A program made the translations under genes and the position numbers. The notes under the pieces are model-generated. The model had not been told where the DNA came from and made no database searches. It saw only the letters and a list, made by a program, of their open reading frames with translations. Positions 1-5,155 of a stretch of 5,155 bases of DNA are shown here, in pieces. The stretch is from Syntrophomonadaceae bacterium. GTDB lineage: Bacteria; Bacillota; Dethiobacteria; DTU022. The stretch is taken from assembly GCA_003558195.1 (NCBI GenBank), contig PWMM01000184.1, forward strand, positions 1 to 5,155. Reading direction: 5' to 3'. The first letter of the stretch is position 1, and each line of letters opens with the position of its first letter.

Positions 1-118
1 GACCGGGCTTTAATAAAACCGGTTATCGTCTAATCTGTTTTTATCAAAAACACGCCTGTTGATCATCCTGGTGTAAATAACTCAAGGCTAGCTTTCAGAT
101 AAAAGAAAGTATACAGAT

Positions 119-134
119 AGAGATTATTATCTCT
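119..134. repeat. Inverted repeat AGAGAT-N4-ATCTCT
   Basis: Two perfect 6-base arms are separated by TATT. A second overlapping pairing exists between TATTAT (125-130) and ATAATA (139-144). The element lies more than 100 bases upstream of the candidate promoter. It could be a distal regulator site, or part of the 3' end of an upstream transcript, or chance in AT-rich DNA. The AT-rich GATTATTATC core vaguely recalls Fur-type boxes but does not match the 7-1-7 pattern. Confidence 0.3.
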
Positions 135-146
135 GGTAATAATATA

Positions 147-158
147 GCTGAATTCAGC
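147..158. repeat. 12-base perfect palindrome GCTGAATTCAGC
   Basis: The sequence equals its own reverse complement with no spacer and has an EcoRI-type core. It lies 12 bases after the preceding inverted repeat. A gapless dyad like this could be a protein binding site for a symmetric dimer; as RNA it would not form a hairpin without opening the centre. No function is demonstrated. Confidence 0.3.
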
Positions 159-236
159 AAAAAAGGCAATTTACGCTAGAGTACTGCTGCTAAACAGGAC
201 TCAGCAAAGCTTATCCTTTCTTGAAAATGCTTTTGT

Positions 237-265
237 TTGTAATTGTGATTACTTTTATATACAAT
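237..265 (+). promoter_or_regulatory. Candidate sigma-A-type promoter for the flavocytochrome/amidohydrolase unit
   Basis: A -35 box TTGTAA (237-242, 4 of 6 matches to TTGACA) and a -10 box TACAAT (260-265, 5 of 6 matches to TATAAT) are separated by exactly 17 bases. Transcription would begin near 272, giving a short untranslated leader of about 45 bases before the ATG at 316. A weaker alternative pair, TTGAAA (221-226) with TGTGAT (244-249), also at 17 bases, overlaps it. The call is by consensus matching only. Confidence 0.45.
239..252. promoter_or_regulatory. Operator-like inverted repeat GTAAT-N4-ATTAC
   Basis: Perfect 5-base arms with a TGTG centre lie over the -35 box and spacer of the candidate promoter. 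The geometry (GTA-N8-TAC) is that of sites bound by CRP/FNR-superfamily dimers, such as NtcA boxes in cyanobacteria. A protein bound here would be expected to block RNA polymerase. The cognate regulator is unknown and none is encoded in the window, so the role is inferred from symmetry and position. Confidence 0.35.
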
Positions 266-315
266 GGTGCTGAAGATCTTTAGTTGGAGATGAATATTTT
301 ATAGGAGGCTGGACT

Positions 316-1587
316 ATGAAAACAAAAGCCCTGCCAATAATCACCGGTGCCCTTTTTCTTGCTGCCACAATATCCTGGCTCTTAAGAGTGGAGTTTGCTT
401 TTTTTAGTAATTTCTATCTGCTCTATAGCGGTTTACTCCTGGCTATGCTGGGTCTGACATTTATACTGTTGCAGTTTGTTTTGGCATCAAGAATTAAAAT
501 CCTGGAACAGGGGTTTGGTTTAGACCGGATGTTTCGCTGGCACCGCATTTTCGGACGGGCCGGCTTGATCATGATTTTTTTTCATGCTGTGCTGATTGTG
601 GCTTTCCGGTTAAGTTATTTCGGTCAGACTTTTTTTAACCTTTTTATTTTATTTGGAGTGTTGGCCTTGCTTGGTTTTATGGTAACAGCCGGGCTGGCCT
701 CTACGTACAAAAAAATTGGCCTACCTTACGAAACCTGGCGCAATATTCACCTGGCTAATTATGTCCTTTTCCCTTTGGTTATGATTCATGCTTTTTATCA
801 CGCAATACCTGGCTCCCTTGTCTATTATTACCTTTATTTACTAAGTTTGCTTTTTTTATCTGTTGTTGTCTACCGCCTGGTGCGGATTTTTACTATTCGC
901 CGCAGCCCTTATGAAATTGTTGAAGTTCGGCAGGAAGCAGATGACATCTGGAGCCTTTTTTTTAAAGGGCCCAGGTTTGATTATAAACCAGGTCAGTTTA
1001 TGTTTATCCAGCTTTTAAGAGATGAAAAACTCTCATCTCCCCACCCTTTTACCATATCATCCAGCCCTACGGCTGAAAATCTCTCCATTACTCCTAAGAA
1101 GCTCGGCGACTTTACGATGACTATTAAAGATACTAAACCTGGCGACCGCGCCTATATTGATGCTCCCTACGGAGTATTTAGCTTCCTTAACTTTGCACCT
1201 TCTGAACTGGTATTTATTGCTGGTGGTATTGGCATTACCCCTTTTATGAGTATGCTTCGCTATATTTATGATCATAAGCTTGATCTAAAAGTGACTTTAT
1301 TCTGGGCAAACCGCAGTGAAAAAAACCTTTGTTTCCAAAAGGAACTGCAAACCATGCAGAAAGAAATGTCTGGTTTAAAAGTAATACCGGTTATGTCTGA
1401 CCAACCGGACTGGGCTGGCCAGAAGGGACATATTAAAGCCCAGGTCCTAACGAATTACCTGGAATCACTCGATAACAAAGAATATTTTGTGTGCGGACCT
1501 CCTGCCATGAGCAGAGCTGTCATCAATGAACTAAAGCAGTTAAATGTGCCAACTTTAAAAATTCACAGCGAGCTATTTGAATTGTAA
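316..1587 (+). CDS. NOX/ferric-reductase-type membrane flavocytochrome
   Basis: This 423-residue protein should carry electrons from cytoplasmic NAD(P)H through FAD and two b haems across the membrane to an acceptor such as Fe(III) or O2. The N-terminal half has about six membrane helices (roughly 6-25, 33-57, 78-98, 106-128, 145-163, 168-190). Histidine pairs H76/H90 and H145/H158 are spaced 14 and 13, as in gp91phox (101/115 and 209/222). The FAD domain (about 197-292) has KPGQF (224-228) and HPFTIS (243-248). The nucleotide domain has GGIGITP (303-309) and CGPPAM (393-398) and ends in ELFEL, with an aromatic residue near the C-terminus. There are no EF-hands and no 2Fe-2S domain. The ATG follows AGGAGG by 7 bases. 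Length and domain order fit bacterial family members. The fold is secure; whether it is an oxidase, a ferric reductase or another reductase is not settled. The amidohydrolase follows after 28 bases. Confidence 0.93.
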   Translation: MKTKALPIITGALFLAATISWLLRVEFAFFSNFYLLYSGLLLAMLGLTFILLQFVLASRIKILEQGFGLDRMFRWHRIFGRAGLIMIFFHAVLIVAFRLSYFGQTFFNLFILFGVLALLGFMVTAGLASTYKKIGLPYETWRNIHLANYVLFPLVMIHAFYHAIPGSLVYYYLYLLSLLFLSVVVYRLVRIFTIRRSPYEIVEVRQEADDIWSLFFKGPRFDYKPGQFMFIQLLRDEKLSSPHPFTISSSPTAENLSITPKKLGDFTMTIKDTKPGDRAYIDAPYGVFSFLNFAPSELVFIAGGIGITPFMSMLRYIYDHKLDLKVTLFWANRSEKNLCFQKELQTMQKEMSGLKVIPVMSDQPDWAGQKGHIKAQVLTNYLESLDNKEYFVCGPPAMSRAVINELKQLNVPTLKIHSELFEL

Positions 1588-1600
1588 TTATTAACCGATT

Positions 1601-1618
1601 GGGAGGGACTGGAATTTG
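1601..1618 (+). promoter_or_regulatory. Ribosome binding site fixing a TTG start
   Basis: GGGAGGG (1601-1607) lies 8 bases before TTG (1616-1618). The peptide begun there, SDLIFYNGRVITM, is the typical first beta-strand of YtcJ-type amidohydrolases. The first in-frame ATG, at residue 14, would remove it. The TTG start is therefore preferred. Confidence 0.8.
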
Positions 1619-3253
1619 AGCGATTTGATCTTTTACAATGGCCGGGTGATCACCATGGAAAAACAGCCTGGAGAAGCAGATGCAGAAGCTGTAGCTGTAA
1701 GTGGTGATAAAATAACTGCAGTAGGGGAAAATGCTGAGATTTTAAAACTGCAGAATGAAAAAACCAGCCTCATCGATTTACAGGGCCGGACTTTGTTGCC
1801 GGGGTTTAACGACAGCCATATGCACCTGGTTGGTCAGGCCATGACCGCCGAAAAAGCGGATTTGCGAACTTGCGCCAGTATTGAGGAAATCATAGACTCC
1901 ATGAGGAATTTTATCGAAATTAACGAGATCGATAAAGGTCACTGGGTTTTCGGTTGGGGTTGGGATCAAAGCCTTTTCAGCGAAGATATCTTTCCTACCC
2001 GTGATGATTTAGATCGGGTTTCGCTTGATCATCCTGTAGCGATCACGCGCACCTGCTGTCATGTTTTAGTAGCTAATACGGCTGCATTGAAGGCAGCCGG
2101 CATTGACCGTGAAGCCATTACGGTCGACGGGGGCAACATCAGGCTTGATCACCGCGGTGAGCCTAATGGGATCCTGGAAGAAAGGGCTATGAACCTGGTA
2201 ACTGATTTACAACCGCCCATGGACAAGGATCGGTTAAAAAGTTTGATTAAGGCAGTAACAAAAAAGTTTCTGTCGGCCGGATTGACTTCTGTTCAGACTG
2301 ATGACCTGGCCAGTGCCGGTGTTGAGTGGGCTCCCTTTTTAATTGATGTTTACCAGGAACTTGAAAAAGATGGAGAGTTGCCCCTGCGGGTTAACTTGCA
2401 GGTGCTTTTGCCGGAAGTTAGTTTACTGCGTTCTTTTTTGGATCAGGGTTATCGCACCGGTCAGGGTGGTGACTATTTTAAAATAGGGCCGCTAAAACTT
2501 TTGACCGATGGCTCGATCGGTGGTCGGACTGCTTTTTTAACCAGGCCTTATGAAGACAGCCCTGATAACTGTGGGGTAGCAGTTCTGGAACGCGGAGAGG
2601 TTGAAGAACTGGTTAACCTGGCGACTGAAAATGGCATGCAGTGCGCCGTGCATGCCATCGGTGATGCGGCGGTTAAGATGGTGCTTGAAATATACCGGGA
2701 AGCTGCCAGGCTTTATTCTCGTCCTGATCCGCGTTTCCGGATCATTCATGTATCCATGGCCAGTCCCGAAATCCTGGATTGCTTCGAACAACAGGCAGTT
2801 ATTGCAGATGTTCAACCCTCGTTCACCCCTTCAGACTATCTCCTGGTTGATGAGCACCTGGGCCCAGAGCGGGCAGCCTGGACTTATCCTTGGAAGGACT
2901 TTGCTGATCGGGGCATAAAAATGGGCGGTGGTTCCGATTGCCCGGTGGAAAACTATGAACCCCTGGAAGGCATTCATGCTGCGGTAAACAGGCAGGATCG
3001 AAACGGTAATCCTCCGGGAAAATGGCACCCACTGCAATGCCTAAACCTTGAGGAAGCCCTTTACATCTATACCATGGGTTCTGCTTACTGCACCTATGAA
3101 GAAGATGAAAAAGGCAGTATCGCTCCGGGAAAGCTGGCAGACCTGGTGGTGCTTGCCGAAGATATAACCCTGGCTGATCCGGCCCGGATTGCAGCGATCA
3201 AAGTTGATCTCACCGTGGTCGGTGGTGAGGTTGTTTTCTGCAGGGGTGAATAA
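1616..3253 (+). CDS. YtcJ-type amidohydrolase (amidohydrolase 3 family)
   Basis: This 545-residue protein is a predicted cytoplasmic metal-dependent hydrolase of the amidohydrolase superfamily; members cleave amide or formamide bonds, and NfdA deformylase is a characterised relative. Visible features in order are an N-terminal beta-sandwich strand, the LPGFNDSHMH metal motif with H68 and H70, GWGWDQ, H149, K294 in the GPLKLLTDGS block with D298, H346 in AVHAIGDAA, H378 in RIIHVS, and D441 in GGGSDCPVE. The C-terminal GSIAPGKLADLVVL element closes the beta-sandwich. All metal-ligand positions expected of the family appear present, and length is normal for the family (about 520-560). No signal peptide is seen. 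The gene lies 28 bases after the flavocytochrome with no terminator between, so co-transcription is likely. The substrate cannot be predicted, and the pairing with a membrane oxidoreductase gives no obvious pathway. Confidence 0.93.
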   Translation: MSDLIFYNGRVITMEKQPGEADAEAVAVSGDKITAVGENAEILKLQNEKTSLIDLQGRTLLPGFNDSHMHLVGQAMTAEKADLRTCASIEEIIDSMRNFIEINEIDKGHWVFGWGWDQSLFSEDIFPTRDDLDRVSLDHPVAITRTCCHVLVANTAALKAAGIDREAITVDGGNIRLDHRGEPNGILEERAMNLVTDLQPPMDKDRLKSLIKAVTKKFLSAGLTSVQTDDLASAGVEWAPFLIDVYQELEKDGELPLRVNLQVLLPEVSLLRSFLDQGYRTGQGGDYFKIGPLKLLTDGSIGGRTAFLTRPYEDSPDNCGVAVLERGEVEELVNLATENGMQCAVHAIGDAAVKMVLEIYREAARLYSRPDPRFRIIHVSMASPEILDCFEQQAVIADVQPSFTPSDYLLVDEHLGPERAAWTYPWKDFADRGIKMGGGSDCPVENYEPLEGIHAAVNRQDRNGNPPGKWHPLQCLNLEEALYIYTMGSAYCTYEEDEKGSIAPGKLADLVVLAEDITLADPARIAAIKVDLTVVGGEVVFCRGE

Positions 3254-3354
3254 ATAGATTTTTTATAAAGGATATTCTAGAAAGCCGGGAAGGTTTTGCT
3301 ATTTTTAATCATCAAGGCCCGGACGAACAGGTGCCTTTAGAGTTACTTTTAATC

Positions 3355-3387
3355 ACCGGCACTTAAAGGTTCCGGTTCTTGCTTTTT
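3355..3387 (+). terminator. Weak candidate terminator after the amidohydrolase gene
   Basis: ACCGG (3355-3359) can pair with CCGGT (3372-3376) around a 12-base loop and is followed by a T-rich tract TTCTTGCTTTTT. The stem is only five pairs and the T-run is interrupted and displaced, so this is below the usual standard for an intrinsic terminator. It lies about 100 bases past the stop codon. It is the best candidate I see in the region. Confidence 0.25.
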
Positions 3388-3554
3388 ACAATAGCCTTGC
3401 CGGAGAAGTCCTGTTGAAAACTTTCTTTGCGGTTTTCGTTTTGCAGCGGTTCAACGGGATCTTTTTTGCCATGACTTCCGGCTGGTTTGCTTTTAACTGT
3501 CATTATTTTTGAATTTAATGATGCCTTTTTAGCCTGTATTTCCCGGATTGGCAT
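3363..3554 (-). CDS. Doubtful small basic protein ORF
   Basis: The 63-codon ORF runs on the minus strand from ATG at 3554 to TAA at 3363-3365, convergent with the amidohydrolase and divergent from the membrane protein gene. The predicted peptide is hydrophilic, with 11 lysines and 3 arginines against 6 acidic residues. It has no membrane segment or cysteine and would probably be disordered. Codon choice is not unreasonable, but no Shine-Dalgarno sequence precedes the ATG (the upstream bases on that strand read CTGGCAAGTTT) and no promoter was identified. I recognise no family. It may be a real small protein, but a chance ORF in non-coding DNA is at least as likely. Confidence 0.22.
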   Translation of the reverse strand: MPIREIQAKKASLNSKIMTVKSKPAGSHGKKDPVEPLQNENRKESFQQDFSGKAIVKSKNRNL

Positions 3555-3641
3555 AAACTTGCCAGGCAGCAGCTAAGATCTTTGTAATCGCATTGATTTT
3601 ACTTATTGTTCTCCGGGTTAGCCTTCTTATCTAGAGTTGAA

Positions 3642-3658
3642 AGGGGGAGGGAAAAATA
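3642..3658 (+). promoter_or_regulatory. Very strong ribosome binding site in front of an ATA start
   Basis: AGGGGGAGGG (3642-3651) contains GGAGG at 3646-3650, five bases before ATA at 3656-3658. The frame is closed by TGA at 3638-3640, so initiation must occur after it. The next in-frame ATG is only at 3785, with no comparable ribosome binding site nearby. This placement is the main argument for ATA as initiator. Confidence 0.7.
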
Positions 3659-4489
3659 AATAAATTATCCGCGCTTGGAAGACCATTACTATTTAACTGT
3701 CCTACAAACCGGGTCATCATATATCTCACCCTGGCCACTTTTACCGGCGTTTTTCTATATCAGCTGGTTTTAGAAACTCTTTTTATGGAGGCTCTGGTTA
3801 AGGGTGGTTCTACCGCCCTGGCTGTTTTCCTGACCTGGTCGATGAGCCGGGAAATAGATCCAGCCCATGATTGGTCTGCCTTTGTCGGTCTGCCTTTTTC
3901 GCTTGCTGCTGCTCTACTGTACGGTTCTCCTGCCCTGGTCACCCTGTTTTTCCTGCTGCTTTTTTGCAGGCTTATAAACTGTACAACCGGGCTCCGGGCC
4001 ACTATCTTTGATGCTCTTACACTAACCGGGCTGGCGGTAATCCTTTTTACAAACAGTTTTTTCATTGGCCTGCCCCTGCTTGCTTTTGGTTTTGGTTTTG
4101 AAGCGATATCTAACCCGGGTAGCCGCGATAAAGCTTATTTTTCTGCTCTTTCCATAATTCTATTCTTAGGGTTACTGATCTTTTTTATGCCGGCACACTT
4201 TCATATTGCCGGTTTCAATTTATTTACAGGAGCTGCCGCCCTGGTTATGATCATTTTAACTGTTTTTTTAATGACTAGAACAAGGAAAAGCCGGGTCAGG
4301 GCAGATCACGGTACTCACATGCTTGAGACCCGCCGTATCTTAGTGGTCCAGGCCCTGGTGGCTTTTTTCATTATTAGCGAGCTTTATTTCAAAGGCAATA
4401 TTGTCCTGGTTCTGCTTTATCCGGCCCTGTTTGCTTACCTGGGGCCTGCTATCTATAACCTGGTAAGGAGGTCTGAAAGCTGTGGATAA
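3656..4489 (+). CDS. Polytopic membrane protein of unrecognised family, probable ATA start
   Basis: From the ATA at 3656 the product is 277 residues; starting at the first ATG (3785) would give 234 and cut into the first hydrophobic segment. I count about eight membrane segments (roughly 20-39, 46-63, 76-90, 92-106, 117-148 perhaps as two, 161-178, 184-206, 228-266 as two). Polar motifs between helices may be functional: REIDPAHD at 65-72, RLINCTTG at 105-112, D119, and a basic loop TRTRKSRVR at 207-215. There is no signal for ABC, MFS or APC transporters, nor the aspartate-rich motifs of UbiA prenyltransferases or CDP-alcohol phosphotransferases. I do not recognise the family. The 3' end overlaps the decarboxylase start by 8 bases, implying coupled expression and possibly a shared process. 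Coding status is strong; the exact start is less sure, since an ATG-to-ATA sequence error is possible. Confidence 0.8.
   Translation: MNKLSALGRPLLFNCPTNRVIIYLTLATFTGVFLYQLVLETLFMEALVKGGSTALAVFLTWSMSREIDPAHDWSAFVGLPFSLAAALLYGSPALVTLFFLLLFCRLINCTTGLRATIFDALTLTGLAVILFTNSFFIGLPLLAFGFGFEAISNPGSRDKAYFSALSIILFLGLLIFFMPAHFHIAGFNLFTGAAALVMIILTVFLMTRTRKSRVRADHGTHMLETRRILVVQALVAFFIISELYFKGNIVLVLLYPALFAYLGPAIYNLVRRSESCG
4464..4484 (+). promoter_or_regulatory. Ribosome binding site for the GTG-started decarboxylase
   Basis: TAAGGAGG (4464-4471) lies within the end of the membrane protein gene, 10 bases before GTG (4482-4484). The upstream gene stops at 4487-4489. Ribosomes finishing the first gene would therefore end on the start of the second, which favours translational coupling. 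Confidence 0.75.
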
Positions 4490-5155
4490 AGAATCTTTTC
4501 GCAGGCATGGATATCAATTTGTAGACTGGCTGGCAGAGTATTTCGAAGAAGTAGAGAAATACCCGGTTCGGTCTACCGTCAAACCGGGTGAAATCAAGGC
4601 TGCTTTGCCGGGTGAACCGCCTTTACAGGGTGAGCCGATGGATGAAATCTTTGATGATTTTCAGAAGATCATCGTGCCCGGTATCACCCACTGGCAGCAT
4701 CCCGGCTGGTTTGCTTACTTTCCGGCCAACAACAGCCCTGCATCGGTCCTGGCTGAATTATTAACCGCCGGGATTGGAGCACAGTGCATGGTCTGGCAAA
4801 CCTCCCCGGCCGCAACCGAGCTTGAAGAAATAGTGATGCGCTGGTTAGCCCAGATGATCGGTTTACCCGCTGCTATGAGCGGGGTGATCCAGGATACTGC
4901 TTCTACCGCTACCCTGTGCGCCCTTTTAACGGCCCGGGAAAAAGCAACCAATTATCAAGCCAACCGGACAGGGTTGCGCCAGCAGCTATGTGTTTACACT
5001 TCCGAAGAAGGTCATTCCAGCATCGATAAAGATGTTAAAATCGCCGGGTACGGCACCGATTACCTGCGCCACATTCCAACCGACCGTAATTTTGCCATGA
5101 TCCCGTCAGAACTGGAAAAAGCGATCGAAAAAGACCGGGCTCAGGGGTTGGAACC
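4482..5155 (+). CDS. Group II PLP-dependent decarboxylase (aromatic-L-amino-acid decarboxylase family), 3' truncated
   Basis: The 224 complete codons in the window match the N-terminal half of the DDC/AADC family, which removes the alpha-carboxyl group of an amino acid using pyridoxal phosphate; the enzymes are cytoplasmic homodimers. Recognisable blocks are GYQFVDWLAEY (10-20), the THWQHPGWFAYFP stretch (69-81) lining the substrate site, the SPAATELE block (108-115), GVIQDTASTATL (134-145) corresponding to the phosphate-binding loop, and GHSSID (177-182), whose H178 matches the PLP-stacking histidine (H192 in human DDC). The conserved FAM (204-206) precedes the cut. The catalytic PLP lysine and the substrate-specificity loop lie beyond 5155, so specificity (tyrosine, tryptophan, DOPA, phenylalanine or other) cannot be judged. 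The start is GTG with a good ribosome binding site, overlapping the preceding gene by 8 bases. Full length should be about 470-480 residues. Confidence 0.93.
   Translation, partial: MDKESFRRHGYQFVDWLAEYFEEVEKYPVRSTVKPGEIKAALPGEPPLQGEPMDEIFDDFQKIIVPGITHWQHPGWFAYFPANNSPASVLAELLTAGIGAQCMVWQTSPAATELEEIVMRWLAQMIGLPAAMSGVIQDTASTATLCALLTAREKATNYQANRTGLRQQLCVYTSEEGHSSIDKDVKIAGYGTDYLRHIPTDRNFAMIPSELEKAIEKDRAQGLE
4561..4589 (+). repeat. Strong hairpin inside the start of the decarboxylase gene
   Basis: ACCCGGTT (4561-4568) pairs perfectly with AACCGGGT (4582-4589). Inside it CGG (4569-4571) can pair with CCG (4576-4578) around a TCTA loop, with a 3-base bulge at 4579-4581. It covers codons 27-36 and has no T-run after it, so it is not an intrinsic terminator. 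It could slow early elongation or be incidental to coding. Confidence 0.4.

Larger units (their letters stand above)
1..315. other. Non-coding leader upstream of the flavocytochrome gene
   Basis: This AT-rich stretch contains no convincing gene. All three forward frames are closed within about 60 bases of the left edge (stops near 11, 31 and 60). A few C-terminal codons of an upstream gene could therefore lie at the very start, but nothing shows this. The stretch holds a candidate promoter (237-265), an inverted repeat over it (239-252), two upstream palindromes (119-134 and 147-158) and the ribosome binding site AGGAGG at 303-308. A weak ACCGG/CCGGT pair with a 12-base loop lies at 2-23. I see no riboswitch or T-box pattern, but structured RNA cannot be excluded by eye. 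Confidence 0.6.
3254..3655. other. 400-base intergenic region between the two transcription units
   Basis: The region contains no plus-strand gene with a usual start. One plus frame is open from 3250 to the TAA at 3364-3366 and reads plausibly, but it has no ATG, GTG or TTG start at its head and no well-placed ribosome binding site. A 63-codon minus-strand ORF (3363-3554) is listed separately as doubtful. Between 3285 and 3376 there are several short, mutually exclusive GC-rich inverted repeats: CCGGG/CCCGG (3285-3289/3318-3322), GTGCC/GGCAC (3331-3335/3358-3362), CCTTTA/TAAAGG (3334-3339/3364-3369) and ACCGG/CCGGT (3355-3359/3372-3376). A promoter for the downstream genes should lie here, but I find no convincing -35/-10 pair; TTGTAA at 3582-3587 lacks a good partner. 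Confidence 0.6.

Noticed and set aside
1..24. Terminator of an upstream gene formed by ACCGG/CCGGT
   Set aside because: The stem is only five pairs with a 12-base loop and no T-run directly after it.
119..146. Fur or PerR box in the leader
   Set aside because: The AT-rich repeats do not match the 7-1-7 inverted repeat pattern of these sites closely enough.
264..304. Tiny overlapping leader ORFs: nine codons from ATG at 264 and four codons from ATG at 290
   Set aside because: The first begins inside the candidate -10 box and would not be transcribed from that promoter. The second has no properly spaced ribosome binding site and ends within the true one.
2601..2918. 105-codon plus-strand ORF in another frame of the amidohydrolase gene
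   Set aside because: It lies wholly inside the conserved catalytic region of the amidohydrolase and has no ribosome binding site.
3250..3366. Plus-strand open frame ending at TAA 3364-3366, possible gene remnant
   Set aside because: The peptide reads plausibly, but the frame has no usual start codon at its head and no well-spaced ribosome binding site, and I recognise no family. An ATT at 3301 behind GGGAAGG was considered but is too speculative.
3760..4065. 101-codon ORF on the minus strand within the membrane protein gene
   Set aside because: The plus strand here encodes a coherent multi-helix membrane protein in frame with a strong ribosome binding site; the antisense ORF is a shadow.
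3785..4489. Membrane protein starting at the first in-frame ATG
   Set aside because: This start lacks a good ribosome binding site and truncates a clear hydrophobic segment, while a strong ribosome binding site and open frame exist 43 codons upstream.
4715..4951. 78-codon minus-strand ORF within the decarboxylase gene
   Set aside because: The opposite strand shows conserved DDC-family blocks throughout, so this is an antisense shadow.

Overview
The window carries four plus-strand protein genes, the last cut by the right edge, and two non-coding stretches (1-315 and about 3254-3655). Strong purine-rich ribosome binding sites, moderate base composition and the gene types suggest a Gram-positive, Firmicutes/Clostridia-like bacterium. 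That assignment is inferred from style only; no marker gene is present.

Layout. Positions 1-315 form an AT-rich leader with a plausible sigma-A-type promoter (TTGTAA, 17-base spacer, TACAAT) overlapped by a GTAAT-N4-ATTAC inverted repeat; two further palindromes lie upstream. It leads into a 423-residue membrane flavocytochrome (316-1587) of the ferric reductase/NADPH oxidase superfamily. Its four haem-ligand histidines have the same spacings as in human gp91phox. After 28 bases comes a TTG-started YtcJ-type amidohydrolase (1616-3253), probably in the same transcript. The next 400 bases hold overlapping short inverted repeats and one doubtful minus-strand small ORF.

The second unit starts near 3656 with a polytopic membrane protein I do not recognise. 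Its open frame extends 43 codons upstream of the first in-frame ATG, to an ATA codon placed ideally behind a very strong Shine-Dalgarno sequence. A stop codon sits just upstream of that ribosome binding site, so the true start appears to be ATA, a very rare initiator. This gene overlaps by 8 bases the GTG-started gene for a group II pyridoxal-phosphate decarboxylase (aromatic-L-amino-acid decarboxylase family), which runs off the window before its PLP lysine.

Working together: genes 1 and 2 look co-transcribed, but no shared pathway is evident. Genes 3 and 4 are probably translationally coupled, suggesting that the membrane protein and the decarboxylase act in one process; what that is cannot be read from the sequence. 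I see no CRISPR array, transposon, tRNA, rRNA or phage gene. The points most worth checking are the ATA start, the unrecognised membrane protein tied to the decarboxylase, and the operator-like repeat over the first promoter.
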